Source: Stropharia rugosoannulata (Eukaryota > Basidiomycota > Agaricomycetes > Agaricales > Strophariaceae). From it: 64,000 nucleotides of DNA. The stretch spans positions 1 through 64,000 of the forward strand of contig JANCIK010000009.1 of NCBI GenBank assembly GCA_028532985.1. The letters run 5' to 3'. Of this stretch, positions 53,237-63,986 are shown piece by piece. Position numbers and translations under genes: made by a program. Below the pieces are notes generated by a model. That model was not told where the DNA came from and made no database searches. It saw nothing but the letters and a program-made list of their open reading frames with translations. Numbering within the stretch: position 1 is the first letter of the stretch; the number at the start of each line of letters is the position of its first letter.

Positions 53237-55495
53237 CTAAAAACCCTGGTTTCTGCGTTGTGCTATGCGAGGTGGACCTCTAGGTACAGTGGGGACGGTC
53301 ACAACTTGTCCTGTGTTTGGATCCTCTAAGGTTATGGTCTGATCTTCGCTCCTATAGTTGTGTATGACACTGGCAGTGAGAATATCAAATGGACGACCTA
53401 ATAGAATGTCGTATGCTGGGGCACGGATGATGTGGACTTGCATATACAAGGTAATGTTGCCTATGCGAAAGGGGACGTTGCGAGCGAGGCCAAGTGACTG
53501 ATCTATGCTTCCATTAGCTGACTGCATGTTGAGCGTGATAGTGGGATCGTAAGTGAGTGAAAGTTCATGACAAACATCCTCGGACATTGCAATAATTTGA
53601 CTTCCTGGGTCTAGGATGCATTCAATCCTTTGCGAGTTGTCGACTATAGGAAATATTGATCGAAGCGCAGCCGATTCTTTGGCTACTACAAGGCGATCTG
53701 GGTCGGGTTTTTCACCATGGCGCAGTGAGCGGTAATACTGCTCAAAAGGATCATCAATAATAGTAGCACCCTCCGGTACTTGTCGTTGTTGGCTTGCTGT
53801 GAGCGCTACCATGTGTGGCATGTGGTGATATGTGTTTGCAAGACGTTCCTGGGATCGTTCCTCCTGTAGTAAATTATTCTGTGCTGTATTATCGATGTTG
53901 GTGCTTCGCTTGGCCGTGGTTGCGTTCTTGTACTGATTACGAATGTCTGGAGATATTGACAAGAGTTCCCTTTGAGTAATTGTGACTGGAGCTTCAAGTG
54001 ATCGATTGTACACAGCAGTAGAGATGTCTGCCTCGTGTATGGGTGTTATATTGCGATAGGCCGGTTCACCTTTCTTAACAGTGGCATTGGGAATTGCTGG
54101 GGCATTCCTGTGCTGCGGGGGAATGTATGTTGCGTCCACAACACTTCTGAATGGATGTTCAGGCTCTTCATCGATTGAAGTCGGTGGTAATACCCTTGTA
54201 GATGTGTCTCGAGTGTCCGAAGGTCTGTGTACCGGTTGCGAATCATTCTGCGACCTCTGAGGTGTTTTATCACGAGTTTGCGACGCAGCTGGAGCAGGAG
54301 TTTCGTCAAAATCTGTGTTAGGCGCTCGCTCCTTCTGTGCTCGTGTACGGATGATTGGGGTAAAGCCTGGGCGCTTAGATCGAAGGGTAAATATTTCTGC
54401 CTCAAGTAACGCGATCCTGTCGTCTGTGGTAAGCTGATAATTTGCTTGAGTACTCTGAGATGCTGTATTTGAAGTATGAGGGACAGAAACCGTGTCCAGA
54501 AGCATGGTAGATGATAGTGTAGCTGTGGCGAGCTGTCCAGGGTTACGGCGATGCCATTCGTCAATTTTATCCTTTAATAATGCCCCAGTAATTTCACGAG
54601 GGACAAAGGCTCCAGTTGGTAAGACTACCTTGCCGTCTATATTGCGTTTAACTTTTCCAGCACGCTGGTATTCATCCACAAGACTGCAGGCACGGATAAA
54701 GTGGTCTTTTCCGCAGAAGTTGCACTTTACTTCACGGTTACCGGATTCAGAGTAAGGTGTAGACGAACGTGGACGATTCTGGCTGTTATTCATGACCTCT
54801 TTAATCGATTTGGTGAACTCTGACAATATTGAGTTGAGTTGCTCCGTTTTGACGAAGTCATTGGTGCTGGGAGGTACAGGAGACGTGGTGGATGCGCCTA
54901 GTGTGCGAGAAGCGCCGTGAGTGCCGTGTAAAATAAATTGTGCTGCTGCGTAAACATCTGCAACACTGTAAGGATCTCCTGGAAGATGGTCCAAAAATTT
55001 TAGCTGTAGCCGTTGGGAAATTTGCGTCCAAAGTGCCTCGGGAAATCCACGAACATAGAAGCGCTTCTGCTCTAGTTCGGATAGCCTGCCTTTCGAGATT
55101 AAGAATTTTGTAATGGCCAAAAATTGCGCATGATAGTCGGCGAGATCTGCGAGAGAATGAATGCCTAAACGCTGCCGTGTTCCAATTAAAAAATCCATAT
55201 CGGCCAATGTGTACTTGTAATCTTCGTTTGCACCTGGATAAAGGTCTCGTACTGCCTGTTTGAAGTCTCCAAACGATTTCATGGGGTCTGTAAATTCTGA
55301 CAAGGCTTCCCATAGATCTGCGACACTGTAATCCACGTAACGAGTTGCGTGGCGCTTCATTTCCGTCATGTCCGTAATTTTTGCGCCTTCCAGATGGTAT
55401 TCAAGCTCTGAGAAGTATCTCTTGAGGTCTCGAGGTTTTGCGGGGTCAAATGTTGGTGCACTGCGGTCACCACGGGCTGGCATGCGTGTGGCCAT
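53237..55495 (-). CDS. gag: Gypsy-2 Gag with zinc knuckle and aspartic protease
   Basis: 752 codons from the first ATG at 55495 (MATRMPARGDRSAP). Capsid-like helical part, then a knuckle CNFCGKDHFIRAC (CX2CX3HX4C, one residue shorter than in gypsy-1), a low-complexity Ser/Thr/Pro region, and a protease with CILDPGSQIIAM and ILLGRPF. The same frame is open upstream to the LTR without a stop (FNIEPSINNRLRTRTF, LPSYSPSSSTSSLDAEL), so translation may begin before the ATG. The frame is intact. Confidence 0.92.
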   Translation of the reverse strand: MATRMPARGDRSAPTFDPAKPRDLKRYFSELEYHLEGAKITDMTEMKRHATRYVDYSVADLWEALSEFTDPMKSFGDFKQAVRDLYPGANEDYKYTLADMDFLIGTRQRLGIHSLADLADYHAQFLAITKFLISKGRLSELEQKRFYVRGFPEALWTQISQRLQLKFLDHLPGDPYSVADVYAAAQFILHGTHGASRTLGASTTSPVPPSTNDFVKTEQLNSILSEFTKSIKEVMNNSQNRPRSSTPYSESGNREVKCNFCGKDHFIRACSLVDEYQRAGKVKRNIDGKVVLPTGAFVPREITGALLKDKIDEWHRRNPGQLATATLSSTMLLDTVSVPHTSNTASQSTQANYQLTTDDRIALLEAEIFTLRSKRPGFTPIIRTRAQKERAPNTDFDETPAPAASQTRDKTPQRSQNDSQPVHRPSDTRDTSTRVLPPTSIDEEPEHPFRSVVDATYIPPQHRNAPAIPNATVKKGEPAYRNITPIHEADISTAVYNRSLEAPVTITQRELLSISPDIRNQYKNATTAKRSTNIDNTAQNNLLQEERSQERLANTYHHMPHMVALTASQQRQVPEGATIIDDPFEQYYRSLRHGEKPDPDRLVVAKESAALRSIFPIVDNSQRIECILDPGSQIIAMSEDVCHELSLTYDPTITLNMQSANGSIDQSLGLARNVPFRIGNITLYMQVHIIRAPAYDILLGRPFDILTASVIHNYRSEDQTITLEDPNTGQVVTVPTVPRGPPRIAQRRNQGF

Positions 55496-55793
55496 TGTAG
55501 GTGTCGAAAGTAATGATTCTTCGGATGAACTTGGGAATAGAGATAAAGCTGCTAGCTCTGCGTCGAGTGAAGAGGTTGATGAGGATGGGGAGTAGGATGG
55601 TAGATCAGATAGATTAAATTGAGGAGAGGTTGGTGTTGGTAAATTATTGTGTGTAGCTTCGATTTCAGGTGCTTCAATGAAGAATGAGTCGTCGCTGAGG
55701 TTTTCTGGGTTTTGAAAGGCTGCAATTAACTCGTCACGGAATGTGCGAGTGCGAAGGCGATTGTTGATTGAAGGCTCAATGTTGAATGAAACC

Positions 55794-55811
55794 CCCTCGC
55801 GGTGGGCTCCA
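55794..55811 (-). promoter_or_regulatory. Primer-binding site of gypsy-2
   Basis: On the minus strand TGGAGCCCACCGCGAGGG, three bases after the 5' LTR, identical to that of gypsy-1. Confidence 0.85.
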
Positions 55812-55814
55812 AAA

Positions 55815-56433
55815 TGATACGCCTACGAGTGCTCCACGTGCGGAATGGCGACGAGCAACAAACAAAAACGAAGGGGACACGTAGGGAACTCGTAGAAGGT
55901 GCGTAGGGGTGCGAGTGTGTTTCCAAAGGCTTCTAACCAACAGTTCTCGAGGGTAGACAAAGTTTCTCCACAGTGTAAGCTGCCAATCAGCTTCGAACCA
56001 CTTGGAGGCCGAAATACGACGAGGAACGAGTGCGAGACGAGGTAGAATAGTAGACGAGAAGTCCACGCTAGGACTGGGCGATAAAACGAATATTACTTGT
56101 TATTTTGTAGCTGAAAGTACATGTCTTTTATACTACAGATGTGAGTCATAATTGTAAGCAAAGAATTATCTAGAAAATTTGTAAAATGGAACGGATGAGT
56201 AAGGAAATGAGTAATCTACATATTTACAAAGTTTTAGAATGAAGGGGAACATTTTACGCAGTGAGGAACATAGATGATACAACCATATTCCGTGAGCTGT
56301 GCGCAAGCTGTGCGTGAAGCCGCGCCGGCCGCAAGTTTCCGGGTGATGCCGAGATATGCCGGGCGTGGGAAATGGACTTGTGCGCATCGCATTTTGTGCC
56401 GTTTTCGTGCGTGGAGCCGGCTACGGCTCATCA
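55815..56433 (-). repeat. 5' LTR of gypsy-2
   Basis: 619 bp; I see no difference from 47717-48335, which dates the insertion as very recent. GCGA, the second copy of the target duplication, follows at 56434-56437. Confidence 0.95.
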
Positions 56434-56437
56434 GCGA

Positions 56438-56730
56438 ACACTAGACATACGCAAAGCGTGCGGGTCATGTACTTGTAGGTGTGCTTATGTGTGCGGGTTA
56501 TGTACTTGCATGTGCGGGTTCTTGTGCTTGCATGTGCGGGTTTGTGTGCTTGCATGCGCAGGTTCTTGTGTTTGTGGATGCGGGTTCTTGTGCTTGCGTG
56601 TGCGGGTTATGCGCTTGCGCGTGCGGGCTATGTGCTTGCATGTGCGGGTTCTTTTGCTTGCGCGTACGTGTGCTTGTACTTGCGTGTGCGGGCTATGTGC
56701 TTGCCCGTGCGGGTTCTTGGGCTCTATACA
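56438..56730 (+). repeat. Internal TGTGCGGGT/TGTGCTTG word array
   Basis: At least 15 copies of GTGCGGG, GTGCTTG or close variants alternate over about 290 bp, in the same orientation as the left array from which gypsy-2 separates them. The long frame through it, with repeated CACMCG-like residues, is only the translation of the array. Confidence 0.75.
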
Positions 56731-57189
56731 CTCATACTTCATATGTTATTGGCCGTGTATAGTGTACTTGTTCTGTGCATACATGTGCATGTAGCTTCGT
56801 TGTACACCCATAATGCATTTATATTTTCCTATCTACAGTGTACAAGAAATGTACGGGTAACGCATATGCGTAGAGTACATGATGGAATATATAGCCATAG
56901 CCAAGAACAGAAACTAACTACTGTACAGCTCTTTCTTTTGTCTTATTCTAACTTACTTCGAGTTCATCGTCATCATCTGCAGTACGGTCACCAGTGTTCC
57001 AGCATTAAGCGTACGGATACCAATACTGATGGTCACCTGCATCGAGACCCCATCGGTGATTACCAGCTACACCCGCCCGCTCGGATACCTCAAACATTTC
57101 TTGTTCAAGGCAATCGATACACTCCATGTCGACGTCGCCAGTTGACAGTGCTCTATTGGCGCTTGATTTGCACAGAAACTACGAAGAAT
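56731..57189 (+). other. Interior of the 2-kb element, possible gene remnant
   Basis: Non-repetitive. One frame around 56945-57145 (TCIETPSVITSYTRPLGYLKHFLFKAIDTLHVDVAS) looks like an eroded coding sequence, but no family is recognised. Confidence 0.35.
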
Positions 57190-57510
57190 GTGCTTGTATA
57201 AACACTTCAAGTACGTGCGTGGTGCGGTCAATGTGCTTGCTACATGCTGGCAGCTGTATGTACGCGCGCTGTGTGCGGGTTATGTACAAGCGTGTACGGG
57301 TTGCGTGCGGGTGCGTGCTTGCGATGTGCTGGTGTGTGCTTGTCTTGTGCTGGTGTGTGCTTGTCATGTGCTGGTATGTGCTTGCGATGTGCGGGTGTGT
57401 GCTTGTCATGTGCGGGTGCGTGCTTGCCTTTGCTTGTTTTGTGCGGGTATATGCTGGGCGCCAAGTCAATATGTGCTTGCCATGTACGGGTCGTGCGGGT
57501 AAGCGTGACA
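57190..57510 (+). repeat. Second internal word array of the 2-kb element
   Basis: TGTGCTTG, TGTGCTGG and TGTGCGGG words recur at 9-18 bp spacing, plus orientation. Sequence 57511-58010 to its right has no gene or repeat I can name. Confidence 0.65.
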
Positions 57511-58010
57511 TGATCAAGTACATCATACTACAAACACACACATGGAAATTCAAAGACTGTTTATCTCTGGCTCATAGATACTGCCTAGTCTATAAATTGA
57601 CGCCAGACGTGCATGTTGTCTCTATTGGCAACGTGTTTTTATTTGATGCCTGGATTATTGAGGCATTGTTTAAGCCTCATTCACGTCACTTTTGCTCATC
57701 TTTGTTTATTATATACCTTTTAGAGTTATTTATAAGACTTACAAGTATATATCTGGTCATGACAGATATGTTGTCTGTACAGTTTACAAAGTTGGGTGCT
57801 CGTACAACTAGTGTTTACAATAATAAGCAAAAGTCACACGGTCCTACAAACTTGATTATAGGGCAGAATTTGAGTTAATGATAACAGGGGTTCTCTAATA
57901 AATCAGATATTATACATGCTGCTATATATAAGGTACTGTATATACATTTCAGAGTAATACTGATCCCATACAGAAGAGCTGTGAGGTGAATGAGCGAGTC
58001 CGTAACTTAC

Positions 58011-58169
58011 TTGTGACCAACCTGTGACACATATCTCCCACAACCCGCACGCGCGACCAGCACACTGCCAAGACAACCAGCACAACCAGCACAACGACCA
58101 GCACACTGCCAAGACAACCCGCACAACCCGCACAAACCAGCACAGACAAGCACATTTTCCCGTGCCCCT
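58011..58169 (-). repeat. Right subterminal word array of the 2-kb element
   Basis: The same words on the opposite strand (ACCCGCAC, ACCAGCAC, CAAGCACA), with the block CACTGCCAAGACAACC repeated twice. Ends at the inverted repeat that closes the element. Confidence 0.7.
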
Positions 58170-58174
58170 ATATG

Positions 58175-59568
58175 AGTACCAACTTGAATGAATTCATATG
58201 TATTATCCCTGTGACAGCAATTCATTGCGTTGCTTACATCAACCAGTTTGGGAAGACATTGCTGTCGCCAGGAAGAATTGATCTATGATGACGGGGCGTC
58301 TAATAGACGTGAACGACACTTACGAGCTCAATATACTGTACCATGGAAAGCTTACCCTGAGCTTATTCAACGCGATAATTAGACAAAGGTGCCCGAACTT
58401 GAATGGGAAGTATTCATCATTTCTACCAGAGTTCTAGCAAGATGCAAGCCGACTCCAGTATAATATGTATTACAGCTTGAATCAAGGGTTCGTTGTCATT
58501 TTTTGAAGACGCTCTGACTCTGCGGTGCATGCATTCGGAAGGTAAGTGTTTATCCCGATCATCTGAGTATGAGCCGTGCTTAGCTCAATGGAACTCCTTA
58601 TTTCCGTCTTCAACCTATCTCAACTCTCCTTGCTGCCCCGCGTCCACAGCTCGCACTGTTCTTCATCTGCCAAGCTCGTCCCCCGTTTATTTCTTCATTG
58701 CGCATATATTCCTCAGATAGACCTCCGAGCTTCACCGTCCCCCACCCCCTTTTACGCACTCCCTTTCCCGTCCCAGGGCACAGAGACGGGCCTGGGAATG
58801 CGCTCGTCGGGCGTAGACCGGTCGTCACATTCGTTCACATATGTTGTCCCCAGTCCCCAGTCCAGTTGTATACACGGTGGAATGTTTACGGAATTGGGCA
58901 AGACCTGGCGCTGCAGGGGGATGATGCAACACTTTCAGTGGGCTAGATTAATTGTATTAGTCACATACGGGCTAAGGCCAGTGCTCGGTCTCCTCGCCCC
59001 TCGCGTAGGCGTTCGACCTGCGCCTCCCTGTCTCCCGTCGTCTCCACAGTGTCCTCCCCTCGGAATGAATCTGAAAATATCTGGCTGACATGACGGGGTA
59101 ATGACGGGTCGAGTGTAGTAAAATGTTGTAGCAAGGACATCCTAAGTACTCCAGCAATTAGGAAACGCGAAAGAAGCTGATAACTTGGAGGTAGTACTAT
59201 AAATATACTTAATACTGTACCACAACGAAGAGAAGCTGTTAGACTGGCTTGGCTTCTACTGGAAAACTTCCTAAAGGCGCCCATACAATAGTTTATATAT
59301 TCTTGATATCGTGCATCACTGAATCGCATTACTATGTCCAGGATCTTCATCTATAAATAAACATGTAGGCCAGCGTAAGAGTAGTGCAGCAACAGCGTTA
59401 CTAAGTGTGAGGTTTTTTTTCGGAGGTATTAGAAGTTTCAACATCGTACAAACATCAACGCTTAAGCTTTGTATTCTTGCTTTTCTTTACTTTGGAACCC
59501 CCCTACCCACCTGTCTAGGCCTGCCAAGCATCGTCGCCCCATCTATCCACGCCTTTCTAAGCACGTCC
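58175..59568. other. Intergenic region, partly GC-rich
   Basis: 58570-59090 is GC-rich like the left subtelomeric part but I cannot align it with confidence. A minus-strand frame at 58961-59350 has normal composition yet no domain. Nothing else supported. Confidence 0.4.
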
Positions 59569-61078
59569 ATGTCCTATAATCAAAATTCGGCCTCAGGCTC
59601 CAGCAGTGAAAGTTTTCATCTTCGGTACCCGACTTCAAGCAAAACGGTAACGAAAAACTCAGGTTTGTACTTTTCCGCTTGTGCATGCAATCTGAATATT
59701 ATTTGAGCCTCATATAGAGAACACAATACCGTACGACAACATGCTTTGGCGTCCCATGAACGACAAGAATGGTGTTAGTGGTATTTTGTCTGCGGAAAGT
59801 CAAGGTGGGCAATATTTTCCTCTGAATCCAACATTTTCACTGACTCTCATGGTGAAGAAGAGTCTTATGTTAGACAGCTTATGAAGGAAAGGCTCCGCAT
59901 AATGGCCGAGAACGTCGCATACGAGCTCGACATACTACTGGACCAACTTTACCCTCAGCGTATTCCACATGATTTGCCTGTTATCTTCACGGCATGCGAA
60001 ACTTATCATACACGTGTAGTAGGTATGCAGTAAGAGAGAGCTCCTCACCGCCTCCGCCAATTGCGATGTATACACGTGGTCTTCATCGCAGCTCTGTCTA
60101 TCCTCGCACTGATTATACTCGTGAGTAATATCTCAATGTTAATATGCCTGACATACAGGGTACTGATGAACGTGTAATTCCAGGTAACTTGTTCATTGCG
60201 TCTCAAACGTCTCATGCGACGTTTGCGGACCAAGCACGGCCAAGTGGTAGGTATCCGCATTCAGGGTGAGTCCCCACTTAGCTTCCTGCCTTTAGATACA
60301 AGACTTCATAAGGATACACACTAAAAGAGGGGGAACGCTGCCCTCAGTTTCACGGGATGACCATCCCTTCAATGAAACTCGTGAACACGCGGTTTTGCAA
60401 GTTCGAACACATAAGCATAAAGAAAGTCCCGTATACCTTCCCTTATTCAGGCAAGATAACGTTGGAAGCCCTTCCGTCGGACACTCGCAGGACACAAGCT
60501 GCAATAGAGGCTCGTCAGGTGTTCATCAGAAGCCGCAAGAACATAACATACAAACAGGTCAGCAGGACTCCCCTTATTGCAACAATTGAGACGAGAATAT
60601 TCATGGTTAACAGACGCTCATCATCCCGCTGAAGAAGGGGCTGAGTGGACTTTAAACAAGAAATTCAACGATGGTGGCCCATCAACACGAAGGATGGGGG
60701 CCACGGCGGACAGTAGGGGGCATTCCCCATTGTCTGTACAGCGTCAAAGGTATGTTTAATTCTCAATCATCCTCATCTCTCGAGCTGATGTCGAAGTATG
60801 TCACCCAAAGCCACGAGGAGCATGTGCAGCGCATCGGGCCGACGCGACGGGCAGAGGATAGCGGCGACGAAGTAGATCTCGACTGCCACCAGTCGAAAAA
60901 ACAAAGGGAGTCAATTACATGCCTGTCACTTTATCTGTTCATGACTGACTGCGCTTGATGTGTGCTTGCAGAAGCGGATGCTGAGGGTGCTGGGAGCTCA
61001 AAGTTCAAGAGCATACTAACTCCTCAGCTACCATACACTGTACGGCGCTACACGCGTAGAAGCGCACCTCGTGAGTTA
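59569..61078 (+). CDS. Spliced gene or gene pair of unknown function
   Basis: Exons 59569-59662 (MSYNQNSASGSSSESF), 59718-59804 (NTIPYDNMLWRPMNDKNG) and from about 59859 (ESYVRQLMKERLRIMAENVAYELDILL) join in frame with GT-AG introns and reach a stop at 60032. This would be a complete protein of roughly 115 aa with a helical C-terminal half. Further coding-like segments follow in plus orientation: SSSPPPPIAMYTRGL (60037-60120), NLFIASQTSHATFADQ (60184-60245), EWTLNKKFNDGG (60595-60750) and SKYVTQSHEEHVQRIG (60785-60930). They may be later exons of the same gene or a second one. The composition is Ser/Pro-rich and charged, probably a nuclear or disordered protein. No family recognised. Confidence 0.4.
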
Positions 61079-62289
61079 AATTAGTTCAACTCTGATTGAG
61101 TGTTTACTCTGTGAATCACTTACTGAAGAGTTTTAGCAATTTTTAGGATAAAAAAGTTCTGACTGGAGGGAGAATCCAGGTGGGGGATGGAGCGAGAGGT
61201 ACGCAAGAACACGGTTGCATTGTTGCTTACTGATAATCTTATAGCCTGATTATCAAGATGAGGTTCACGTCGGAACACCGTGCCCTCGGCCCGAGGTCGT
61301 CGTAGTTTGTAGTTGTCCGCGTTTTTTAGCGGGCACCTTGTACAGTAGAAACATAACTTTTAGCATATATGTACCCTGTGTTCAGCTAATTCACTGGTTG
61401 AAGTACCATAGAAAGAAAGGGAACAAAAATGAACAAAGATGCTACTTAAATTAGTCACGCGGACGATACGAACAGAAAGGCACAGCCACTACATGGCTCT
61501 TGTACTCCTACGTCTGTCTCTGCACCAACACCTTGCACGTCCATTCATATGCTGTTGACCTACCTGCAATAGGATAGAATGTCTGTTTGCAGTTCCACAT
61601 CATGTCGCCCTCCCGCTCTTTCTTGTAGCGTAAGATCTTCAGAAAACACACACAAAAAACACACGTTCCGTTTCCGTCTTTGTGATCCGCCACGCGAGCA
61701 GTCTCCTCCCAATAATTCACAGCGGCTTTGCACTTAGTACTCACTGCTCAGATCTCTCCGGCCAGTCTGCCCCTTCACTATGATTATGTTAAGTTCCTCT
61801 GCATCACCTCAAGCGTTCCGAGATTACTATGATGCTGGTAGCTAAGCTTGTACGCATTCTTTCACGCGCCCTAGACCTATTCGTTGCATAGTATAAGCCC
61901 CGTATGTCTCTCCAATCCGTATATTTACTCCCACTGTAATTCAAGCCTCCAAGCTACAAATCTTATCCCATGCATGCGGTTATGACCTGTGCCTAGGTGT
62001 GTTGTCTCCATATATGCCCATCCACTCAAGTTATTCTATACTGTGGCCCGTCTTGTCCCTCTCATGGTATTGCGGTCCTTCCGTCGTTCCACTCCTACTG
62101 GCTTGTCACAAACTAAAATCTACTCTGTACCCTCTTGAATATAGATTCAAGTCTGTGAATATGGTGATGTAATGTAGGCAGCTACTATCGTTCAACTGGT
62201 GTGGGAAAGAATCGAACGTTTGGCCACCAGTATCAGTATCCAGAGTAAAGCAACGTAAATCCGAAGCTTAGCTGTCAAAGGGAGTAGTG
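61079..62289. other. Intergenic region, nothing recognised
   Basis: No supported gene. From about 62100 it aligns with the region upstream of the damaged copy at 37.2 kb (CTCTGTACCCTCTTGAATA against CTCTGTACCCTCCTGAACA). Confidence 0.4.
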
Positions 62290-63986
62290 GCGTGCGAATG
62301 CATCGGATCCTTCCTTGTGGTACGTACGCAGGGAGAAAGCGTTTGACGCGCCCACGGACACATGCCATAGCCACTCAACCAACTCGTAATATATATAAAA
62401 CAAGACGCTTAGGACATCCATGCCCCTCCCAGTTCCCATTCCAATTTGATCATCCTATCATATCATATCGAGTCTATAAAGGCAATGGCCGTACCATATC
62501 GGACAGTAACATTACCATACCTCTGCAGCACCTGCAACTGCTATATGCAATGGCCTCGAAAATCTTGTCCCCGTCGCGTGCAGTACGATAATGGCCTGTG
62601 TAGCAGTACACACCTAGAGTGTGTCTACCTCGTACAGGAATTAGGTGCGCTGTCATTCAAGGATGTTGGATAGTGCGGTGTTTGGGTTGACTCGAGGACG
62701 GTAGACGCGTTTTTTAAGGATGTTCTTTCTAGGTTGTCGCAAGGTCTGACGTGGAGCGGTCAGAGATGGTCAGGCAGCTCGACCTTCCCTGCCTTGGATG
62801 CATCACTGCAACATATGAATCATGGCGCGTTCACGACGCTGCGCAGTATGCCGCCACTTCAACATATGCCCACATATCAAGAGGAATTTGTCCAAGGATC
62901 ATCAACTACTCCGTACACCCTCAATACACAACACCAGGAGGCGAATCGTGTACAGAGTTCTGTAAACCAATTTCAACCTCCCTTTGCCGCTGAGGACACG
63001 CCCGTGTCATGGCCCCAAAACACTTATGCTGCGGCCTCAGTGGCACAATACCCGACCTCTGCACAGAGCCATTATCCCGCCGAGCCAAGTCAATTTGAAG
63101 TCAACCATGCTTCAATGTATCGTTTTGACGGTCTCCTGGACACTTTAGCAGAAGGCGCTTATGGCGGAACAACGGTGCCGCCGACTACACAATCAGGCCA
63201 GGATAAATATTCACTACAAAATGAGCAAGTAAACAGTAAGTTCCTCGCGCCAGTTTCCCGTAATTTGTTCACTCGTTTGACTCTGTAAATCCCCTTAATA
63301 GACGATCTCGTCTACGACGACGAGGAGAAAGAAATCACAATATCTGCACTGCCCGCTGCCTTGGTTCATGATAACCAATACAACAGTCACGCGGTAATCA
63401 GAGAGACGAAAGTCCCACTGAAGCGCAAAGCACAGGGGTGATATATCTCACGATCTCGTCGTTGAAGACTGAAAAGCTAACATGGGGGTTTAGGGAGGCG
63501 TATACGAGTCTACCGGACAGTTGCATGTCCGATACACGCGGTAAACGACGGGTGCGGCTGGAGTGCGATAAGAACATCCAACTTCAAAATGGGACGTATA
63601 TGAAGGGGGTGCCAGTGGATGGGGCGAACTTGCACAACCCCGAGGCTCAACCTCAGTCAAAACCACAGCGAAATCCCAAGTGGACAAGGAGGAAGATGTA
63701 TCCTGGGGAATCAATGATGAGCTTCTGTGAGTACTATGCCGCTAACTCTGAACCTAGTGTTCCGTGACTGACCTTTGCTTCCGTCCTTCTTCATCTTTAT
63801 CTGGTACCAGTGGATATGGAAGGTTCCGACAGCTCAGGCGCTCAGGCGTTTCACCAGAGTTGAGGACACAGGATTCTCTGAATTTCCACGTAGATGAGCC
63901 TGCGGTCCATTGCTTTGCCCCTGGCGGGCACCTCAGGAACCTAGACATAGACAGGAGATATCCAGCTGTAATTGATAACGAACCAT
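62290..63986 (+). CDS. Spliced gene of unknown function, Gln/Pro-rich, paralog of 37-38.5 kb
   Basis: The clearest exon runs from about 62734 to 63235: a Gln-, Pro- and Ser-rich segment (LQHMPTYQEEFVQG, PAEPSQFEVNHASMY) ending EGAYGGTTVPPTTQS. After an intron comes an acidic-basic exon DDLVYDDEEKE to KVPLKRKAQ (63300-63436), then LTWGFREAYTSL to NPKWTRRKMYPGESMMSF (63478-63727), then GYGRFRQLRRSG to DNEPYSP ending at 63995 or near it. Some junctions are unresolved, and the upstream part (62290-62690) may hold earlier exons. Basic stretches such as KRRVRLECDK and PLKRKAQ suggest a nuclear protein. No domain recognised. Confidence 0.45.

Larger units (their letters stand above)
47717..56433 (-). 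mobile_element. Gypsy-2: Ty3/gypsy LTR retrotransposon, recent, pol disrupted
   Basis: 8,717 bp on the minus strand with 619-bp LTRs that look identical, target duplication GCGA (47713-47716 and 56434-56437), primer-binding site at 55811-55794, gag and pol. There are no accessory genes between pol and the 3' LTR, unlike gypsy-1, and neither CGCCGA nor TTCCGA is enriched. A foldback element sits in pol at 51424-52490 and one further frameshift is present. Confidence 0.95.
47410..58169. mobile_element. DNA transposon (about 2.0 kb without insert) with 5-bp target duplication, invaded by gypsy-2
   Basis: ATATG lies on both sides (47405-47409 and 58170-58174). The ends are inverted: AGGGGCCTAGGGAAAAATG on the left, and the complement of the right end reads AGGGGCACGGGAAAATG. 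Both subterminal zones are dense in TGTGCGGGT, TGTGCTTG and TGTGCTGG words, inverted between the two sides. Removing gypsy-2 and one GCGA copy leaves about 2,040 bp. I find no transposase in the remainder, so it is non-autonomous or decayed. Confidence 0.75.

Noticed and set aside
56372..57553. Cys-rich frames of 85-250 codons with repeating CACMCG-like residues
   Set aside because: They are translations of the TGTGCGGG/TGTGCTTG arrays and appear in several frames on both strands.
57488..57878. Possible membrane protein at the right end of the 2-kb element
   Set aside because: The hydrophobic stretch comes from AT-rich sequence; no start context, no homology, and the frame crosses the array.
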